A stretch of 64,000 bases of DNA. It comes from Sipunculus nudus. Lineage: Eukaryota; Annelida; Sipuncula; Golfingiida; Sipunculidae. The notes under the pieces are model-generated. The model did no database searches, was not told the DNA's origin, and saw only the letters and a list, made by a program, of their open reading frames with translations. Position numbers and translations under genes: made by a program. The DNA lies in assembly GCA_026874595.1 (NCBI GenBank), contig CM049312.1, positions 24,857,956-24,921,955 on the forward strand, read 5' to 3'. This document shows, one piece after another, positions 1 through 14,591 of the stretch (its first letter is position 1; the number at the start of each line of letters is the position of its first letter).

Positions 1-757
1 ATATCAATGCCAATACTAAAATCTAAATTGGAAAATGATAACTGTGTTTATACACAAAATATATTGTTCACTGGCATGTTAGTTCCAATATATATTCAAG
101 TGGAATGATCTCAGTTTTGAAAGGAAATTTATGCTAGTGGTACAGCAAAAAATTAAGTTTCACTTCAATGTTGATGGCATTCATGAATCTGCCAATGGAT
201 TTACAGGACCAAGAAAATACAATTACACAGGAGTGTTCAACATCCAGTGGAAATAATTTCCATTTCCATAAACCAAGTTAAATAGGATTTTGGTTTGGGT
301 ATAAACTCCAAATTCATTAAAGAGATAAAGTCTCTGATAAAACTCAGTGTTGACTAAAATCTTCACTAAACATTCAAAATATGAATTAGAAAGATGTCTT
401 CCATGGTTACAATAATGACTTTGTCTATGCTCATGAGGCACTGAAATAGAATAGCATATTTTGTGGTCTATACCTTGCCTGCAAAAAAGCAGGGAGGCAT
501 ACCATGAAATCCATTGTGTATAATGCAAACAACAGCTAATAAAATGCACTTTTTTTCAAGTGCTTTATCAATAAGAGACACCACTGTGTAAGTCAGCTGG
601 TCAATCAGCCAATCACAGAGCATATAACATACTGTTAAACAGGCCCTCTGTTGGTAAAACCCAGCAAACTAAAGGAAAACAAACAGTGCTCCACACCTAC
701 ATGGTGAAGGTGAAGCCTGCTGTATAGAGAGTGCAGTTTTTGCTTGTTTCTACCTAC

Positions 758-3700
758 CCTGAGTTAGATTGTGGTATTGAAGGGGAGTCCCGGCCCGCTG
801 TGTGTTTAGCCATAGAACGAACCAGTTTAGCATACACGCTGTTCTGTAACTGACCGACCGGCAGTTTCTCCTGGACAGATTTCAGAAATCCCTGCAAGAA
901 AATACATGACGATGTAAATATTACATTGATATCTACATTGAATGTAAGGTTAAAATAGAAAATACAGTCTGAAGAACTGTAGAACTCAACTTCAATCTTC
1001 GGAAAAACTAACCTCCTAGAATGTTGCATTAATGAACTTTGACTTTACTTGTCAAGACATTTACTGTTCAACCGTGTGGGTGTTTATTAAATTTACAGTT
1101 TCACAAACAACAGATTCTGTCAGGAGACCAAGCTGTTGACCCTCCAGATCTCTGGCAAGATAAATTTGTACGCTTTCTAACTCATATCGCATGATTCTTA
1201 CAGAATGGCATTGTTTCAAAGATTATATGTATAACAAAACTAAATCCCTGTTCAATAACTGGTAACTAATTCTTAAACAAGAATCATTTATAAATAAAAA
1301 TATGTAGAATATGAAGAATTTTACATAATTTTACATCTTGTTGCAGAATAGGAAAAGTTTCACATATAGAGCTTAAAATTACATTATTTTCATGTTTTAA
1401 GGAGGGCTTTACCTGGGGAGATAGTGGCTCTTCCTTAACGCTGGTATTTGGTGCTGTGTTTATAGTCAAGCTCGGATGCAGGTAATCATGACACTCAGAT
1501 GTACCTGAAATAAATAATGAAAAACAAATATGATTTACTTGTGCCTTATATTAAATGTCATGCAACACAAATCTGATACACTTGTAATTAGCCATAATAC
1601 AGGGTTTCTTTTACACATGAAGAACACTTGCTGGCCTCTGTAGTCAAACTGACCACCTCTGTTCTTAAACTGTTGAAATATTTAACTTCCACTGTCAATT
1701 TTGTGTTCAACCACATATAAATTTATTCTAATAGAAATTAATAAATACTAATAAAGTCATTTGTAGGTTTATACTTATAATAAGGAAATGAAAAAAGTTC
1801 ATTGCAATATATATATTTATAACATGTTTTTTATGCCTCCTTTACATCCCTTGCATGTAATTTCTCAAATAAACATTAACCTCCATTGTCAAATTAAGAC
1901 TTAGAAGAAACCCTGCACTACACTAATTCAGGTATATGAAATAAGTTGCAAGTTGATTGTCCCTAGGTTACACAAAAGATACAAATTAACAGGAAACCCT
2001 CAGTAATAGGGTAACACATCATTAATGAAGCATATTTTTTGCATACATTTTGGATGTTTAAATTAATTCTAACTTTAAACAATCATCATAATTCTTGTTA
2101 ACAAAGTATGACTGAGATTCAATCATCCTGTAACTCATTGTTTATATAGTGAAACTGCAAAAAATTACATCAATACATTTTGCACCAAACAATTCTTGAT
2201 AACTCTGTGATACTATGGTTGATAGCCTCCTCTGGAATATGGTGAAATTACTCAGGATTTATGAGAAAAGATGGGAAAAGACCCTCTTTAGGACACAAGT
2301 TGCATCATTACTGATAGTTCATGGCGAAAAACAGGCATATCTGAGGCACTGACACAGAAGATCTGCACCATAATGGTCAAGTGCTACCAATTATAATTAT
2401 AATATAGATTATAATTAATATTTTCATTATTCTTATTTAAAGAGCATGTGAGTATGACGTACTGTCCTGTCTGGCGAGACCATTCTGCTCCTCCTCTTGG
2501 GGCTGGGGTTTGTACTTCCCTGCCTTGATTAGTTTCAGCATGTGCTTGTAGTAAGGGTTCAGGATGTTGCCGTAGTTCAAGAAGTTAAACTGAGGGTTGT
2601 TCCCTTGTTTTGCTTTCATCATTATCTCCATTTGTGCTCCGTGTGTGCTCAGAAACCATGCCGTTTTTTCTATGATAAGATGTTCCTTTTTTGTCTGTGG
2701 CTGTCAATGAAACATACAAGCCTGTGAATAACTAAGGGTTCTTTGATTATACTGTAAATTATGTAGGGGTCTTTGATTTTATCTGATTATTGGTTATTGT
2801 GTTTTGATATTATTTGCCATTTGATTACTGTAGTTTTTTGTGGTTTACTTCTCTAACGTTCTTCTCAAGAAATTATTAGCCGTCAACCACACACAGTTTT
2901 TGGTTTTAATTTTCTACCAAAACAGCAAGGTTTATGGTTATGAAGAAGATACTGATAAGTCTGTTTTTAAATGCAACAAAAATGAGCTTAATTAAATAAA
3001 GAATAATAATGAGCTCAATTATATAAAGAAGTGACAAAACCATTGAAACACACCAGCAATTTTTGTTCTGTGGCTGTTTCAATATACAGGGCAACCTTGC
3101 CTGACAACCACCAAGCAAACAGTGTCACTTCGGCTGGTCCAGCAGGTGGTTGTTTTAGCAAGATTTCACTGTAGTTAAGTTTTCTAGGTCACAGGACCTG
3201 CACTTACAATGTCCATATCAGAAGGCACTTGGAGTTCTTCAGGTGGATAAAACACTTCAGCCTCCTCTTCAACTAAAACACAAAAGAAAAATGTTTCCAT
3301 AATCTATACTGAACAGAACACAAAATACTCCTATCAACACTGTACTAACTATGTGACATTGTGCTTACATGATGTAGCACTTTAAAATTCATTAAGTCAC
3401 ATATACTGACTGCCCGCATGTAGCACTATTTGAGATGTCACAATTTGACTAAATTAACAGTTCACAATTCTAAACTTCAGACATTTAAAATCTTACACAT
3501 AATTTAAGAAGCAAGACTGTTATATCTTTCATTTAGTAGTATGCTCTGAACACAGCACATGACATCCTGGAGACCTTCCAATCACACACTTTGAGAAATT
3601 GAAGGATTTTTTTGGTTTTGCTAGCAGCCAACCAACTCTGGGTTAAACAAAATTTGATTGGTTCAGCATGTTAACAAAGATGGCTGCTCCGATGCCGAGC

Positions 3701-6700
3701 TCTTAAAACAAAATCTCATTGGCTCAGTGTTTAAACAAAGATGACTGCACCTGTGACGAGCTCATTGTGCAGCACTGCGAGAGAGGAAATTAGCAAACAG
3801 TGGGGGATAATTAACTGACCATAGACCATACCAGCAAGCTAGTATAGAGACTGTCCTGAAAGGTTATAATTGCATCCTGTGTATTCCAAGGGGGATGGTT
3901 AAATATTACGCAGGAGGGAATTCCACAGTGACAGCACTGCCTGGTGGCCAAACCTGACAGACAACCAAGGATTCATGCAACTATTACAGTGGAGCTAATA
4001 GTTGAGCATATTATAACCACTGCTTATGGAGAGTAATCGACTGGTACCTTATAAGAATTTATCTTACAGATATCATTCTTAAATAGGATTTGTAATAGTA
4101 GAATCTCTTGAATTATGTCTACTTGCTGACTCAAGTATAATAATCACAGGTCATATGCCTACCACTTGGTTCCTGTTGTTCTGGTTCTGTTGGCTCGGCT
4201 GGATCATACGACTGGTCATAGTTAAAGCCGACAGCTCCATAGGAGTTGTCCATCAAGGCCTCATTCAGCCTCTTAAGCTCCTCCTCTGCAAGCGCACAGA
4301 AAAACATTAAAATTATATAAGGACACAACATGACATATAATAAACATACAAACAAGGGACCCATGGGTCACGGCGCTCAGCTGATCGTGATTGGACTATA
4401 AATGTTTCTCCACTGTGATACTATATCGAGTCGATAAAGCTTATGAATATCACGTACATGTTGGGCTATTATAAAGGAATGTAATGTAATATGTGAGTAA
4501 ATGATAAATGAAATTTCCTGACTGATGGATTAATAGAGTCAAATAAAGTGGTTTATTTTTTATTTATTTAGGAGGGGTTGAAAATTGTGATATATTTAAG
4601 CAAATATGAATGCAATGACAGCAGTAACTAGAATATCAGCAAAAGCTGACAAAAGCCCTCAGCCAAAAGAACAGTGTTTAGAGGTGGTAACAGTAACAAG
4701 TACTAAATATCTGTTCTCACATGGTTGATATCTGTACATATCTCAGTTATAAATTTAAAATGGAGAGGTATGTACCATGATTCATAACAATCCACCAAAT
4801 GCTTCCTGAAAAATAAGTTTTATTCTATTATAAGCTCTGTGACCTTGAAAAGTAGGTCAAGGTCACCCATGTTCGAACATGAACGAGATTTTTGTCGATA
4901 TACATCTTCACCAAAGAAATAAAATTCCTATTGTGAATCCTTTTAGAGATATCCCGCTCACAAGGCCAAAGTTAAAAAATCCAAGAAAAATAAAAAAAAA
5001 ATCAGAAATTGCAGGTGGCGCCCCCAAACTTGTGCAGCAGTTACAGACCATCAGTCCCTATGATCATAGTAAGTATTGTGAAAATCCATCCAATGGTTCC
5101 TGAGAAATAAGCTTCTAAATGTTTTTTCTATAATCAGCTCTAAAACGTAGAAAAATAGGTCAAGGTCACCCATCTTCGAACTTGACCGAGATTTTGTCAA
5201 TATACATCTTCTCCGAAAAAATAAAATTCTTATGGTGAATCCTTTTCAAGATTTCCCGCTCACAAGCCCAATTTGAAACATCTGATAAAATTCATTAAAA
5301 ATCAGAAATTGTAGGTGGCGCCACCAAACTTGTATAGCAGGTACAGACTATCAGTCCCAATAACCATAGTAAGTTTTGTGAAAATCCACCAAATGGTTCC
5401 TGAGTAATAAGCATCTAAGTGTTTTTTCTATAATCAGCTCTAAAACGTAGAAAAATAGGTCAAGGTCACCCATCTTCCAACTTGACCGAGATTTTGTCAA
5501 TATACATCTTCTCCGAAAAAATAAAATTCTTACGGTGAATCCTTTTCGAGATATCCCGCTCACAAGCCCAAAATTGAAAAATCCGATAAAAATTCATTAA
5601 AAATCAGAAATTGTAGGTGGCGCCACCAAACGTGTATAGCAGGTACAGACTATCAGTCCCAATAACCATAGTAAGTTTTGTGAAAATCCACCAAATGGTT
5701 CCTGAGTAATAAGCATCTAAGTGTTTTTCTATAATCAGCTCTAAAATGTAGAAAAATAGGTCAAGGTCACCCATCTTCGAACTTGACCGAGATTTTGTCG
5801 ATATACATCTTTACCGAGGAAATAAAATTCTGACGGTGAATCCTTTTCAAGATATCCCGCTCACAAGGTAAAAGTTAACGGACGCCGGACGGACGGACGG
5901 ACGGACAGCTTGGGTGACGACAATAGCCCATCAGCCTAAGGGCTGAGGGCTAATAAGCAGTAGTAGATGATAAGGCTATTTGTTAAAGGATCTAAAGTGT
6001 ATGGTAGTCTGCAAGCGTTCAATTTGACAGATATGATGTTATGATTAACTATGCTGATGAAGTGATATATGAATATGTGACTGTATGACACAATATCTCT
6101 TTAGTCTTGACAAGGTACATTATTGTGATGCCCACTATGTCTACATATTACACAATATTGACATAATTTCTGGCATGTACATAGGTACCTATGGACGAAT
6201 AGTTATACAAAATATTAAAGTATGAATATATCTGATTCATCTTGTTCTTGCTTACTGAGGCTGACTTTGGGATGGGGTTCAGAGAAGGGAAAAGTGAGGG
6301 CAGCACGAAGGTGGATGTAGAAATATTCTATTGTAATGTTTTTCATTTATATAAGAATATGAAAAGCTAAGAGGAAAGGGGCCCTCCTACTTGGTTATAG
6401 TAAAGTTCTAAATATATGATTGCAAACTAATACTCTGACAAGACTGTCATGAAGAAAAACAGTAAAAGTTTTGAGATACTGTGTTGCATACGAAAAATTT
6501 ACAGATGGACAGGCAAGTGGACAGAATGGACTAATACCTTTATTTCACTTTCAAGAGAATAATGCATTTAAGTTTATATATAATCCTATTTTTTTAAGCA
6601 GATCCACTTTTTCCATTAAGAAGTTTTTATCTGTATCATTTTTTTATTTACAGTTTTATAAATTTTTAATTAAAAAACCTGAAAATATAAGTTAAAATAT

Positions 6701-9700
6701 TAGAATTGTTGCAAAAGTTGCAATCATTATATATACAGAGTAAAAAACATTGGGTCATATTATGCCTACACATATATTTTATTATTTTTAAATCATAAAT
6801 GTTTTAACTGATTTTAAAAGAAAATAATGCCACAACATGGCATCTACAAGAATATTCCTTGAATCACTATTTTAAAGTTTTGCATATTGGAGTTTTCAGG
6901 ACATGCTTAATTTTATTCACCAAAATAAAATTAAAGTAAATTTGACAAAATAAAACATCTTTTCAAATAAAGTATACACACTGTTGGTTGAATGAGGGAC
7001 AAACAATATCATTGTGCTAATTACTATCCCAGTTTTAATTAATTACTGGAATTAATAGTCAATTTCACACCTGGTGAAGTTTTTACTCTTCTGAAGTAAG
7101 GAATTACTTATCTCATTAACATCCAGACTTTCACAGCAATACACCACTTTGTGGACACAATTAAATGTACACTTTAATCATTGTAACCCTGGTGGTTCAA
7201 TACAAAATCTAAAATGTAGCATGTCCAAGAATAAAATAAAATACAGAAAAATTATAACATTCATCTAGTTTATGCACCAGCTGGGGGGGGGATGAGTGCA
7301 GGGTGTGGGGAAGCCTGCTAGTAGTGGCCAAGCTGGGCCAAGGTAAGCTGCCTGGGGTGGGTTACATAATGCAAGTGAAGGCTGTACTACTAGGTGGGCT
7401 AGATGTAAACAACACTTGACATGGTGTGTGAAAACATGAATAAAAGCTATTCATTCCAATCAATTTCTTTTGAAAGTTCAGATTTTAAAATGCATATATG
7501 CTGGGAAAATTAAATCAACAGTGCCAAAGTTGGACAAAATTTAAGGTATTGTTTTTTATTTATGCTAATAACTTGAAAAATTTGCAAAATTCAGATCTAA
7601 TTTTGGGTAACCAATTTAATTTTGATTAAATAAAGTTATATTCCTGAAAAAAGGTCTCTAGGTTCAGCAATTCTCATGTGAGTAAATATATTTCCTGATT
7701 TTTTAAAAAATTGCATTATGTTTTGGCCCATAACTTCAAAATAATACTCAATACTGACCTAATTTTTGGTATGTTCATAGAAAATGTATAAAAGAATGAG
7801 AATACTAAATACGATCAAAAACAGATCAGTGGTTTTGATATTAGGCAGCCTTGAAGTGTAACAATGGCTTTTTTTTAATGGAAAACGGAGTTTTTTTCCT
7901 TAATATCTCGAAGGAACAAAGTCCTAATGACCCAATTTTCGGTATGGTAGGAGATTTTGGGGACATCTTAAATTATGTCAACAGCCTGGGGAGCATAGAG
8001 ATGTGCACTGAATGACCTACAGTCATCAAAGTGGACTGCTTGACAATGTAAGGGAATACAACAAAAGCCTCCAAAAAAATTCAATAACTAGCCTAATTTT
8101 GCAGCTTTTATTTTCAAATTTCAGATTTTAACAGATTAAATCCTTATGTATACATGGTGTGAAAATTAAATCCACAGTACTTACAGGAAAAAAACGTGCC
8201 ATGGCCAAAGTTGGGCAAAATTTAAGGTACCAATTTTATATTTTTGCCAATATTTAAAAAAATTTAACAGATTTTGATCTAATTTTTGGTATACAATTAA
8301 ATTTTGATTAATTAAAGTTGTATTACTGGAAAAAAGTCCCTACCTTTAACACTTTGGGTCTTAAGTGACAAAATATCTTCCTGATTTTTTTACAAAGTGC
8401 ATTATGTTTGGGCCAATAACTTTTTTAAATTATATAATACTGACTTAATATCTGGCATGTACATAGGAACTATATAGAGGAATATTTATGGTAAATATGA
8501 AGAAAACCAGATGAGTGGTTTTGATATTAGGCAGTCCTGAAGTGTGAAAATAGATTTCTAATAAAAAATTGAGGTTTTTCCTTAATATCTCAAAGGAACG
8601 AAGTCCTATTGACCCAATTTTGACATGGTAGGAGATTATGGGGACATCTAACTGTATGCCGAAATTCAGATTCGTAGGTCCAACGGTGTCGAAATGTGCC
8701 AGTCTTACGGACGGACATCCAGACGGACAGACGGACAATGGACCATGACTATAGCTCAGATGACTTAAAGTCAGCTGAGCTAAAAAGATGTATTCAAATG
8801 AAAAAGGCAGCTGAAAATAGGGACCACATAACAGATATTGTAATACTTTACCTCTTGACTACCTGTACAAATATTTTCTGGTAACAGATTTACTTCTAAA
8901 CAAGGGACCCATGGGTCACGGCGCTCAGTTGACAGTTATAACTGCATCACCATAGATTTTTTTTAAGTTGCAATAAAAATACTATCCTCAGTGCTCAGGA
9001 ACTAGGGCTCAATGACTGGGGGGGGGGGGGGGGGGGGGGGGGAGTTTATAACACCTTTGGATATAAATACAGAATATGGATTTAAATTTAACAGTGCTTA
9101 CAGGGACTAGTAGGAGTTACAGCACCTCTGCATATTCATAAAGGATAAAATTTAATTTAAATGAAATTATTTTTAAATATTTTAAAACAGGCAGAGAGAT
9201 GGAAAACAAAGCAAATAAATTTTAATTTCCATTCTACTGAAACAGGAAATTGAACAAATATTTGCATAAGATCCTATTTTTTATTTTGTTAAGTCATTTT
9301 TTTTAAGTTTATAAATTTTACTATATATTGACAGTATATCATATATCTGAATATTTAAATTGATTCACATATCTAAATTGCATCAACATTAATACTTAAT
9401 TTAGTCGGGTAACATCATATTATGCACACAGATATATCTTTTTTTTTATAAAATATATTTTTTTAATTTGCAAACAATAAATATATGAAAATAACACTCC
9501 AGAATTCACAATTTTAAATTGCACCTCTAAATTTAAAAGATTTTGATCTTATTTTGGGTATAAAACTGAACTTTGATTAATAAGTTATATTACTGAAAAA
9601 AGTCCCCAGCTTTAACATTTTTTTGCGTTAAGTGACCAAATATTTTTCCGGAATTTTTACAAAGTGCAATATGTCTGGGCCCATAACTTTTTTAAAATAT

Positions 9701-12700
9701 GTAATACAGATCTAATTTCTGGCATGTACAAAGGAATTATATAGAGGAATATTTACAGTAAATATGAGGAAAAACAGATGGGTGGTTTGATATAAGGCAG
9801 TCCTGAAGTGTATAAATAGGTTTTTAACAAAAAATTTAGGTTTTTCCTTAATTTCTCAAAAGAACTAAGTTGCAAAGACCCAGTTTTCAGCATGGTTGGA
9901 GATCTTGGGGACATTAAACATTATGGCAAATTTTGGATTCCCTAGGTCCTATGGTTTCAAAACGTGCCACATTTATGGATGGACAGACAGTGATGGACAA
10001 TGGACCACGACTATAGCTCAGATGACCTTTAATCAGATGAGCTAAAAAAAGCTTGCAAATGGAGTTGCAACTCATATTCCAAAGAGGATACCCTTTTTTT
10101 GATAATGATATGGCTCAGTCATATGTGAATAAATCTTATATATTTAAGTTAATAATTGGGTCAACTGGACAACCCATTTTAGTGTCAGGGATAAAAAAGT
10201 GTATATACTAAAAAGGTTTATTGCCCAGATGCTTATCAGGCTGAATACGATATACTGTCATGCTTTCAAGAGCACTAGGAATTGAAAATGTTAATTCAGT
10301 GGATGTTCCCTACTGATTCCTGATGTTCCCATTTAATGATCCTCACATTAATAATTGTTTTTTTTTTTAGAGCCAGAGTGCTTATTCTTACCTTGATACT
10401 TTGCTCTTTACATATGGATGGCATCAATAGAGTGTTACAGATAATCGTTAACTCCACACCTATACGTGTATAGAATGTCTTTACCTTCACACTTGGCTAT
10501 TTTAACTTTAATATGGGTGGATAAGTGATTCAGGTTTTCAAATATTGATGAGATACTAATCCTTACCTTAGTACTTGGATCTCTATATATAAATTCAGTA
10601 CTGAGCTTCACACTTGACTCTTAATGTAAAGACAGGGTACAAAATCTTAACTTAACAATGGGCTATTTATAATAACATTTGGATTAGTGATCCTTACCCT
10701 CATACATAGCTTTTTCCATGACATCTGTGTGTAGTTCCAAGTATCTTTCTTCATCACACAGCGCCTCAATGTGCTTCTCCTCCTCAGTCTGGGTGGAGGG
10801 ATCATCCTGAGGTATGGGCGCCTCAAGGAAATGCAGATCATACAAGTGACCACGCCCATCGAACCTGTAAAGTAGGTATTGGTTTTATACAAGTTCATGT
10901 GAAGTAGAACTGATGTCATGCAACAGTAACATCAAGCCACACAATCAGTCTCACTATTATGACAATTAGGTGACACGGGGTAAATATTCACATTTTTGTT
11001 CTCTCAAGATGTTCATATCAACTGCACCAACTGATGCTTTATTCCTTTCATTAAACTCAAGCTGACATTGTAGTTTAAATATCAGGGCCACTGGTGATAA
11101 ATGTGTACCATTATGACATATATTTCAGTCAAGAATGATCCATTATTTACTGATGAGTTTCAACATCCACCTTGCAATTAAATTTTGTTTAACTTTTTTA
11201 ATTACTAATGGCAAACTGATATGGTACAATAGCCATACATTTAAGTAGAAACTTAACCACCCTTCTGTAAGTATAAACCACTATTGCATTCTGTTCACAA
11301 TATGCAAATTTTAACTTTTGTTTTCAAGATATCCAGTTACATCAATATAGATATAGTAAAGGCATGAAATATACCAGAGGCCCTGTTATTTACATAAAGA
11401 ATGTGCTGTCTGAAATAAAATTTATATTTTCATGCTCCAAGGACACCTGAAACTCAAGAATATCATATGAAATCTGCTCTAAAGCAGAATAAAATATCAT
11501 TACATTTATTATCTTTTATTTATACTAGATACCCAATGAATTCAAACATTAAATGATATAAAAAAAACTGCAGGAAAAAAATTCTTCCAGGGTTTCCTTG
11601 TTTCAACTGCATGTCTGAGATGGCAGACTGTTTTGTTAAGGTACTACAGTCTTGTTAAAATAGTTTTGCTTTTCCTTCTTTTTGCATAACTTGAGTAAAT
11701 AAAACAGTAAAATAAATCAATGCCTGAAGCCAACATATGCCACACAAGATGAATATGAAGATTTATACAGGACTAACGGAATTAAAATTTATTGTGTATC
11801 ATGATTCACTTGGAATACACAAGAATAATATGTTTTTTAAAAAGAACGTGTCTTTTAAACAGTTTTATCTCAAGATTTTTACAATAGGATCCGTGTAGTA
11901 TACTGATATGTTTTATATATACATTAAATGGCTTAGGTGAGTGGTTCTTTTCATTCTGATCGCACCAAATGTACATTGAGGGTAATTAATAGTCACAGCT
12001 GTCTGTAGATCAGGTCTTGATACATCTAATTTATGAGGGGTCATTGTTTGTTCTGATACTTCCAAAGTTATGCAAAATAAATGTGAAATAAAACATTGTG
12101 CTCTTGTTCCATTTGGCATCAGCAAAATGAACTTCAGAACCCATATATAAATGTCATCTCCTGGAAAATCAAAGCTGTTTCATAAAAAAAAAACTTTCAC
12201 TTTTATATCAATTGCAAACCATTAACACAAGACTTAAGTACTGCAAAATGCAAATCCAATGCTCAAGAACCTTGTTATACCGTACTTATAATCTGTCCCC
12301 AGTTAGGGTACCTGCAGAGTTTGGTTTATAATTCTCTCACTGCATTTTCACAAATTTGGCCATTAATCTAAATGATAGCCAAGAAGTCTTACAGAAGAAT
12401 ACCGACATATTTCCACAAGATAACAGATCCATATTTATACATTATAATATACAACCTTTTAGATTTTACATCATTTTGTGGTTGGAGATAATAATCCCTC
12501 CCATGTAATTTGGTCATCATAATTCTTTTTCTTTATGCGATGCAAATCTATTAACAACATACATGCATGGGGTTATCAATTTAACATTATTTTTATTTAA
12601 TAGTCTGATGGACATGCCGATACCAAAACATAATTTATTACGTAACTTGAAAAAGGAATAGGTGTGTTTCCTAAAAGCTAATTTTGCAACAGCCTCATTC

Positions 12701-14591
12701 TTCAGCTGTGAAAAATTTGCTGGCACAGAGGAAAATACTTGAGGATACAATAACATTTCTGCAAGTACCCATAGTAGAACAGGTTATCATACTTGTCTTT
12801 AAAATAACTTTACTTCTTCAGTATATAAATGACTGTACCCAGCCCCAGTAACTTATTGTTTAAGCATTATCTGTAGCAGTGTATGCCAAGATCATTAATA
12901 AATGTTTCATGATAAATGAGAAGTTGAGTAAACTGATATGAAATGCAAAGTTTCATGACCTCAGCAGTGACCACCCAGTTGTTTATTATCTAAAATCCAA
13001 ACAGACAACTTTTTTAAACTGGTTCCATGACTAAAAACTTCCTCAATATATAATGGGCTAATTTAGCATTAAGCAACATGTCCACTTGTACAGGTAAGAT
13101 GTTGATGCTTGTACATTTGTGTGTGTCAATAAATACATCTTTCAGTGTGGTTTTATGTCTTTCATCTCTTCTCTATACCACAGAGAACACTGACATAAGA
13201 ACTTCTGCACTATCAGGGGTAGATTATTAAAATGCTGCAGCTTACAATATTTACATACATGGTAATATTTGAAAAATAATAGAATAACCATAGAATTAGG
13301 AAGACACTGATGGTTGGTGCTAACCATTAATAGACATACAGGAGCAAAAGCATATTTAATGATTTTATTGCAATTTAATGAAAAGAAATTTCAAGTCTGA
13401 GCATGTACAAAAGTCTGATGCATAATTACGTGCTTTTCCAAAAAATGATGATATCAGCTGGAATTAATAAGAGTGAGCTGATGCCATCAGAACTGAAATG
13501 TGTGTATGGCAAGCAGTTCTGTGTCCACCTGTGCATTTTCCCATAGATTTCCATACCTACTGCTACATTATGTGGTTGGCAAAAAGGTATAGATCTGCAT
13601 CCGACTGCACAAAGGGACACAGTCTTCCTTATTTCTTTGTGCATGATTTCAGCTGCATCTGCATCTGTACAAGTGAATATGCAGCTTTAACTGCTCATGT
13701 ACAATATTGTCTGCATTCTGACCTTATGGTCTGCAACTTAAAAGACAGGAAAGGCTAAATCACTAAATCTACAGCCCTGAGCTCTGATTCAGTCCTGTTA
13801 ATTATAAAGAGCGCTTTCTATTGATCATTACGGGTACTGCTGCAGATTTATTATAAATACCTTGGCACTGGCAAGAAAAATGCACATGACTTTTGTTGTA
13901 ATCAAATATTAAACATGAAGACAAATGAACCCATTTTTTTTGCTTATCACAAATACAAACCATCAACAACTAAAGTGCCCAGGGTTATGTCACGAGGGAC
14001 AATCATGTGACACTCGGACACTCATCAGGCTACGAGTTCCATAGGAACTTGTCGGAACCTGGGTTTCCACTTCTCGTCCATCAGGTCAGGAATACGGGCC
14101 TGTCTGGCTCTGCTGGTGAAACTTGCTGTGGCCCTGGAGTCTCCTGTCACAAGGCCCCAGCAAAGGCTGCCGCCATTCCCTCAATGTCTCCTTTAAATCT
14201 TAGATTTACACATGAATACCCCTTCAAACAAGCCAATTTTATACCACAGGGCGGCCCGGTGGTAGCCATGTTGGCCTGTGAGCCTATGTAAGAAACTTTC
14301 ACCTGTATAAACTTGGTTAATGAATAATCAGAAAATGAAATCGAGTGAAATCGAAACCTTTTTCAAAAGGTTGTAGAATTGCAGTCGATCTTCAAGCATG
14401 ACAGACCTGTCAATGAGTCGCGACGAGTCGTCCGGCCACGGGATCAAGTGACGCCCCTGGTCAATCTCCAGCGCCTTCTCGTCATCTCGGAACAGTTTAC
14501 ACTGGTAACCGAACACAAATAATTCTTGTAGATCATCGTCTGCCCGTGTATTCTGGCCATTTTTGTTACCTTGCCACAGGCGGTGCGCCAT
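758..14591 (-). CDS. SFSWAP: SFSWAP (suppressor-of-white-apricot splicing regulator), 5' part, seven coding exons, partial at the window edge
   Basis: Nuclear SR-related regulator of alternative splicing. Coding exons on the minus strand: 14591-14407, 10864-10698, 4285-4163, 3272-3208, 2700-2463, 1504-1413, 891-758. All junctions are GT/AG and phases join without a stop, giving about 334 residues. The start ATG at 14591 precedes a DRY_EERY-type N-terminal region (about residues 23-150): [16 protein letters not shown], then [34 protein letters not shown] across the exon 1/2 join, and [19 protein letters not shown] in exon 3. Exon 5 holds the first SURP module (about residues 186-236): [29 protein letters not shown]. 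Exon 6 has YLHPSL, found at the same place in vertebrate SFSWAP. The second SURP and the RS-rich tail must lie before base 1. The last exon could instead read to an in-frame TAG at 756, but a GTAGGT donor at 757 fits the family better. Divergent from TMEM199 across 417 bp. Confidence 0.93.
4654..5951 (+). mobile_element. Nested element with a 300-bp tandem array and a 3' hairpin
   Basis: Bounded by an exact 11-bp inverted repeat: AGCCCTCAGCC at 4654-4664 and GGCTGAGGGCT at 5941-5951. It carries about 3.7 copies of a 300-bp unit and ends in a GGAC run and a hairpin (5925-5951; AGCCC and TCAGCC pair with GGCTGA and GGGCT around loop TAAG, with one bulged A). It sits inside copy 1 of the hairpin-ended family and shares that family's tail plan but not its inner repeat. 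Confidence 0.65.
4790..5885 (+). repeat. Tandem array, unit about 300 bp, about 3.7 copies
   Basis: The phrase GGTCAAGGTCACCCAT recurs at about 4857, 5157, 5457 and 5757, each followed by the same text including TATCCCGCTCACAAG and the palindrome GGTGGCGCCACC. Copies 2 to 4 are very similar; copy 1 is more diverged. Confidence 0.9.
8898..10050 (+). mobile_element. Hairpin-ended element, copy 2
   Basis: The left end (8898-8928) is identical over 31 bases to 4350-4380. The right end is a hairpin (10015-10043, arms AGCTCA...TGAGCT) and an A run, after a GGAC-like stretch. The interior has one diverged copy of the roughly 680-bp unit of copy 1 and a 25-base G tract (9018-9042). Confidence 0.6.
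9018..9042 (+). repeat. Poly(G) tract, G25
   Basis: Uninterrupted G run inside hairpin-ended element copy 2. Confidence 0.95.

Larger units (their letters stand above)
4350..8786 (+). mobile_element. Hairpin-ended composite element, copy 1 (in SFSWAP intron 2)
   Basis: The left end (4350-4380) is a 31-base string starting AAACAAGGGACCCATGGGTC and ending CGGCGCTCAG, identical to 8898-8928. The right end has the stepped GGACGGAC run, then a hairpin (8753-8781: arms AGCTCAG...CTGAGCT and TGACT...AGTCA) and AAAAA. The interior holds a nested element (4654-5951) and two diverged copies of a roughly 680-bp unit (about 7440-7980 and 8100-8700). No coding capacity seen. The design (fixed ends, 3' hairpin, inner tandem repeats) recalls non-autonomous Helitron-like or bivalve 'pearl' elements; the class is inferred. 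Confidence 0.55.
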
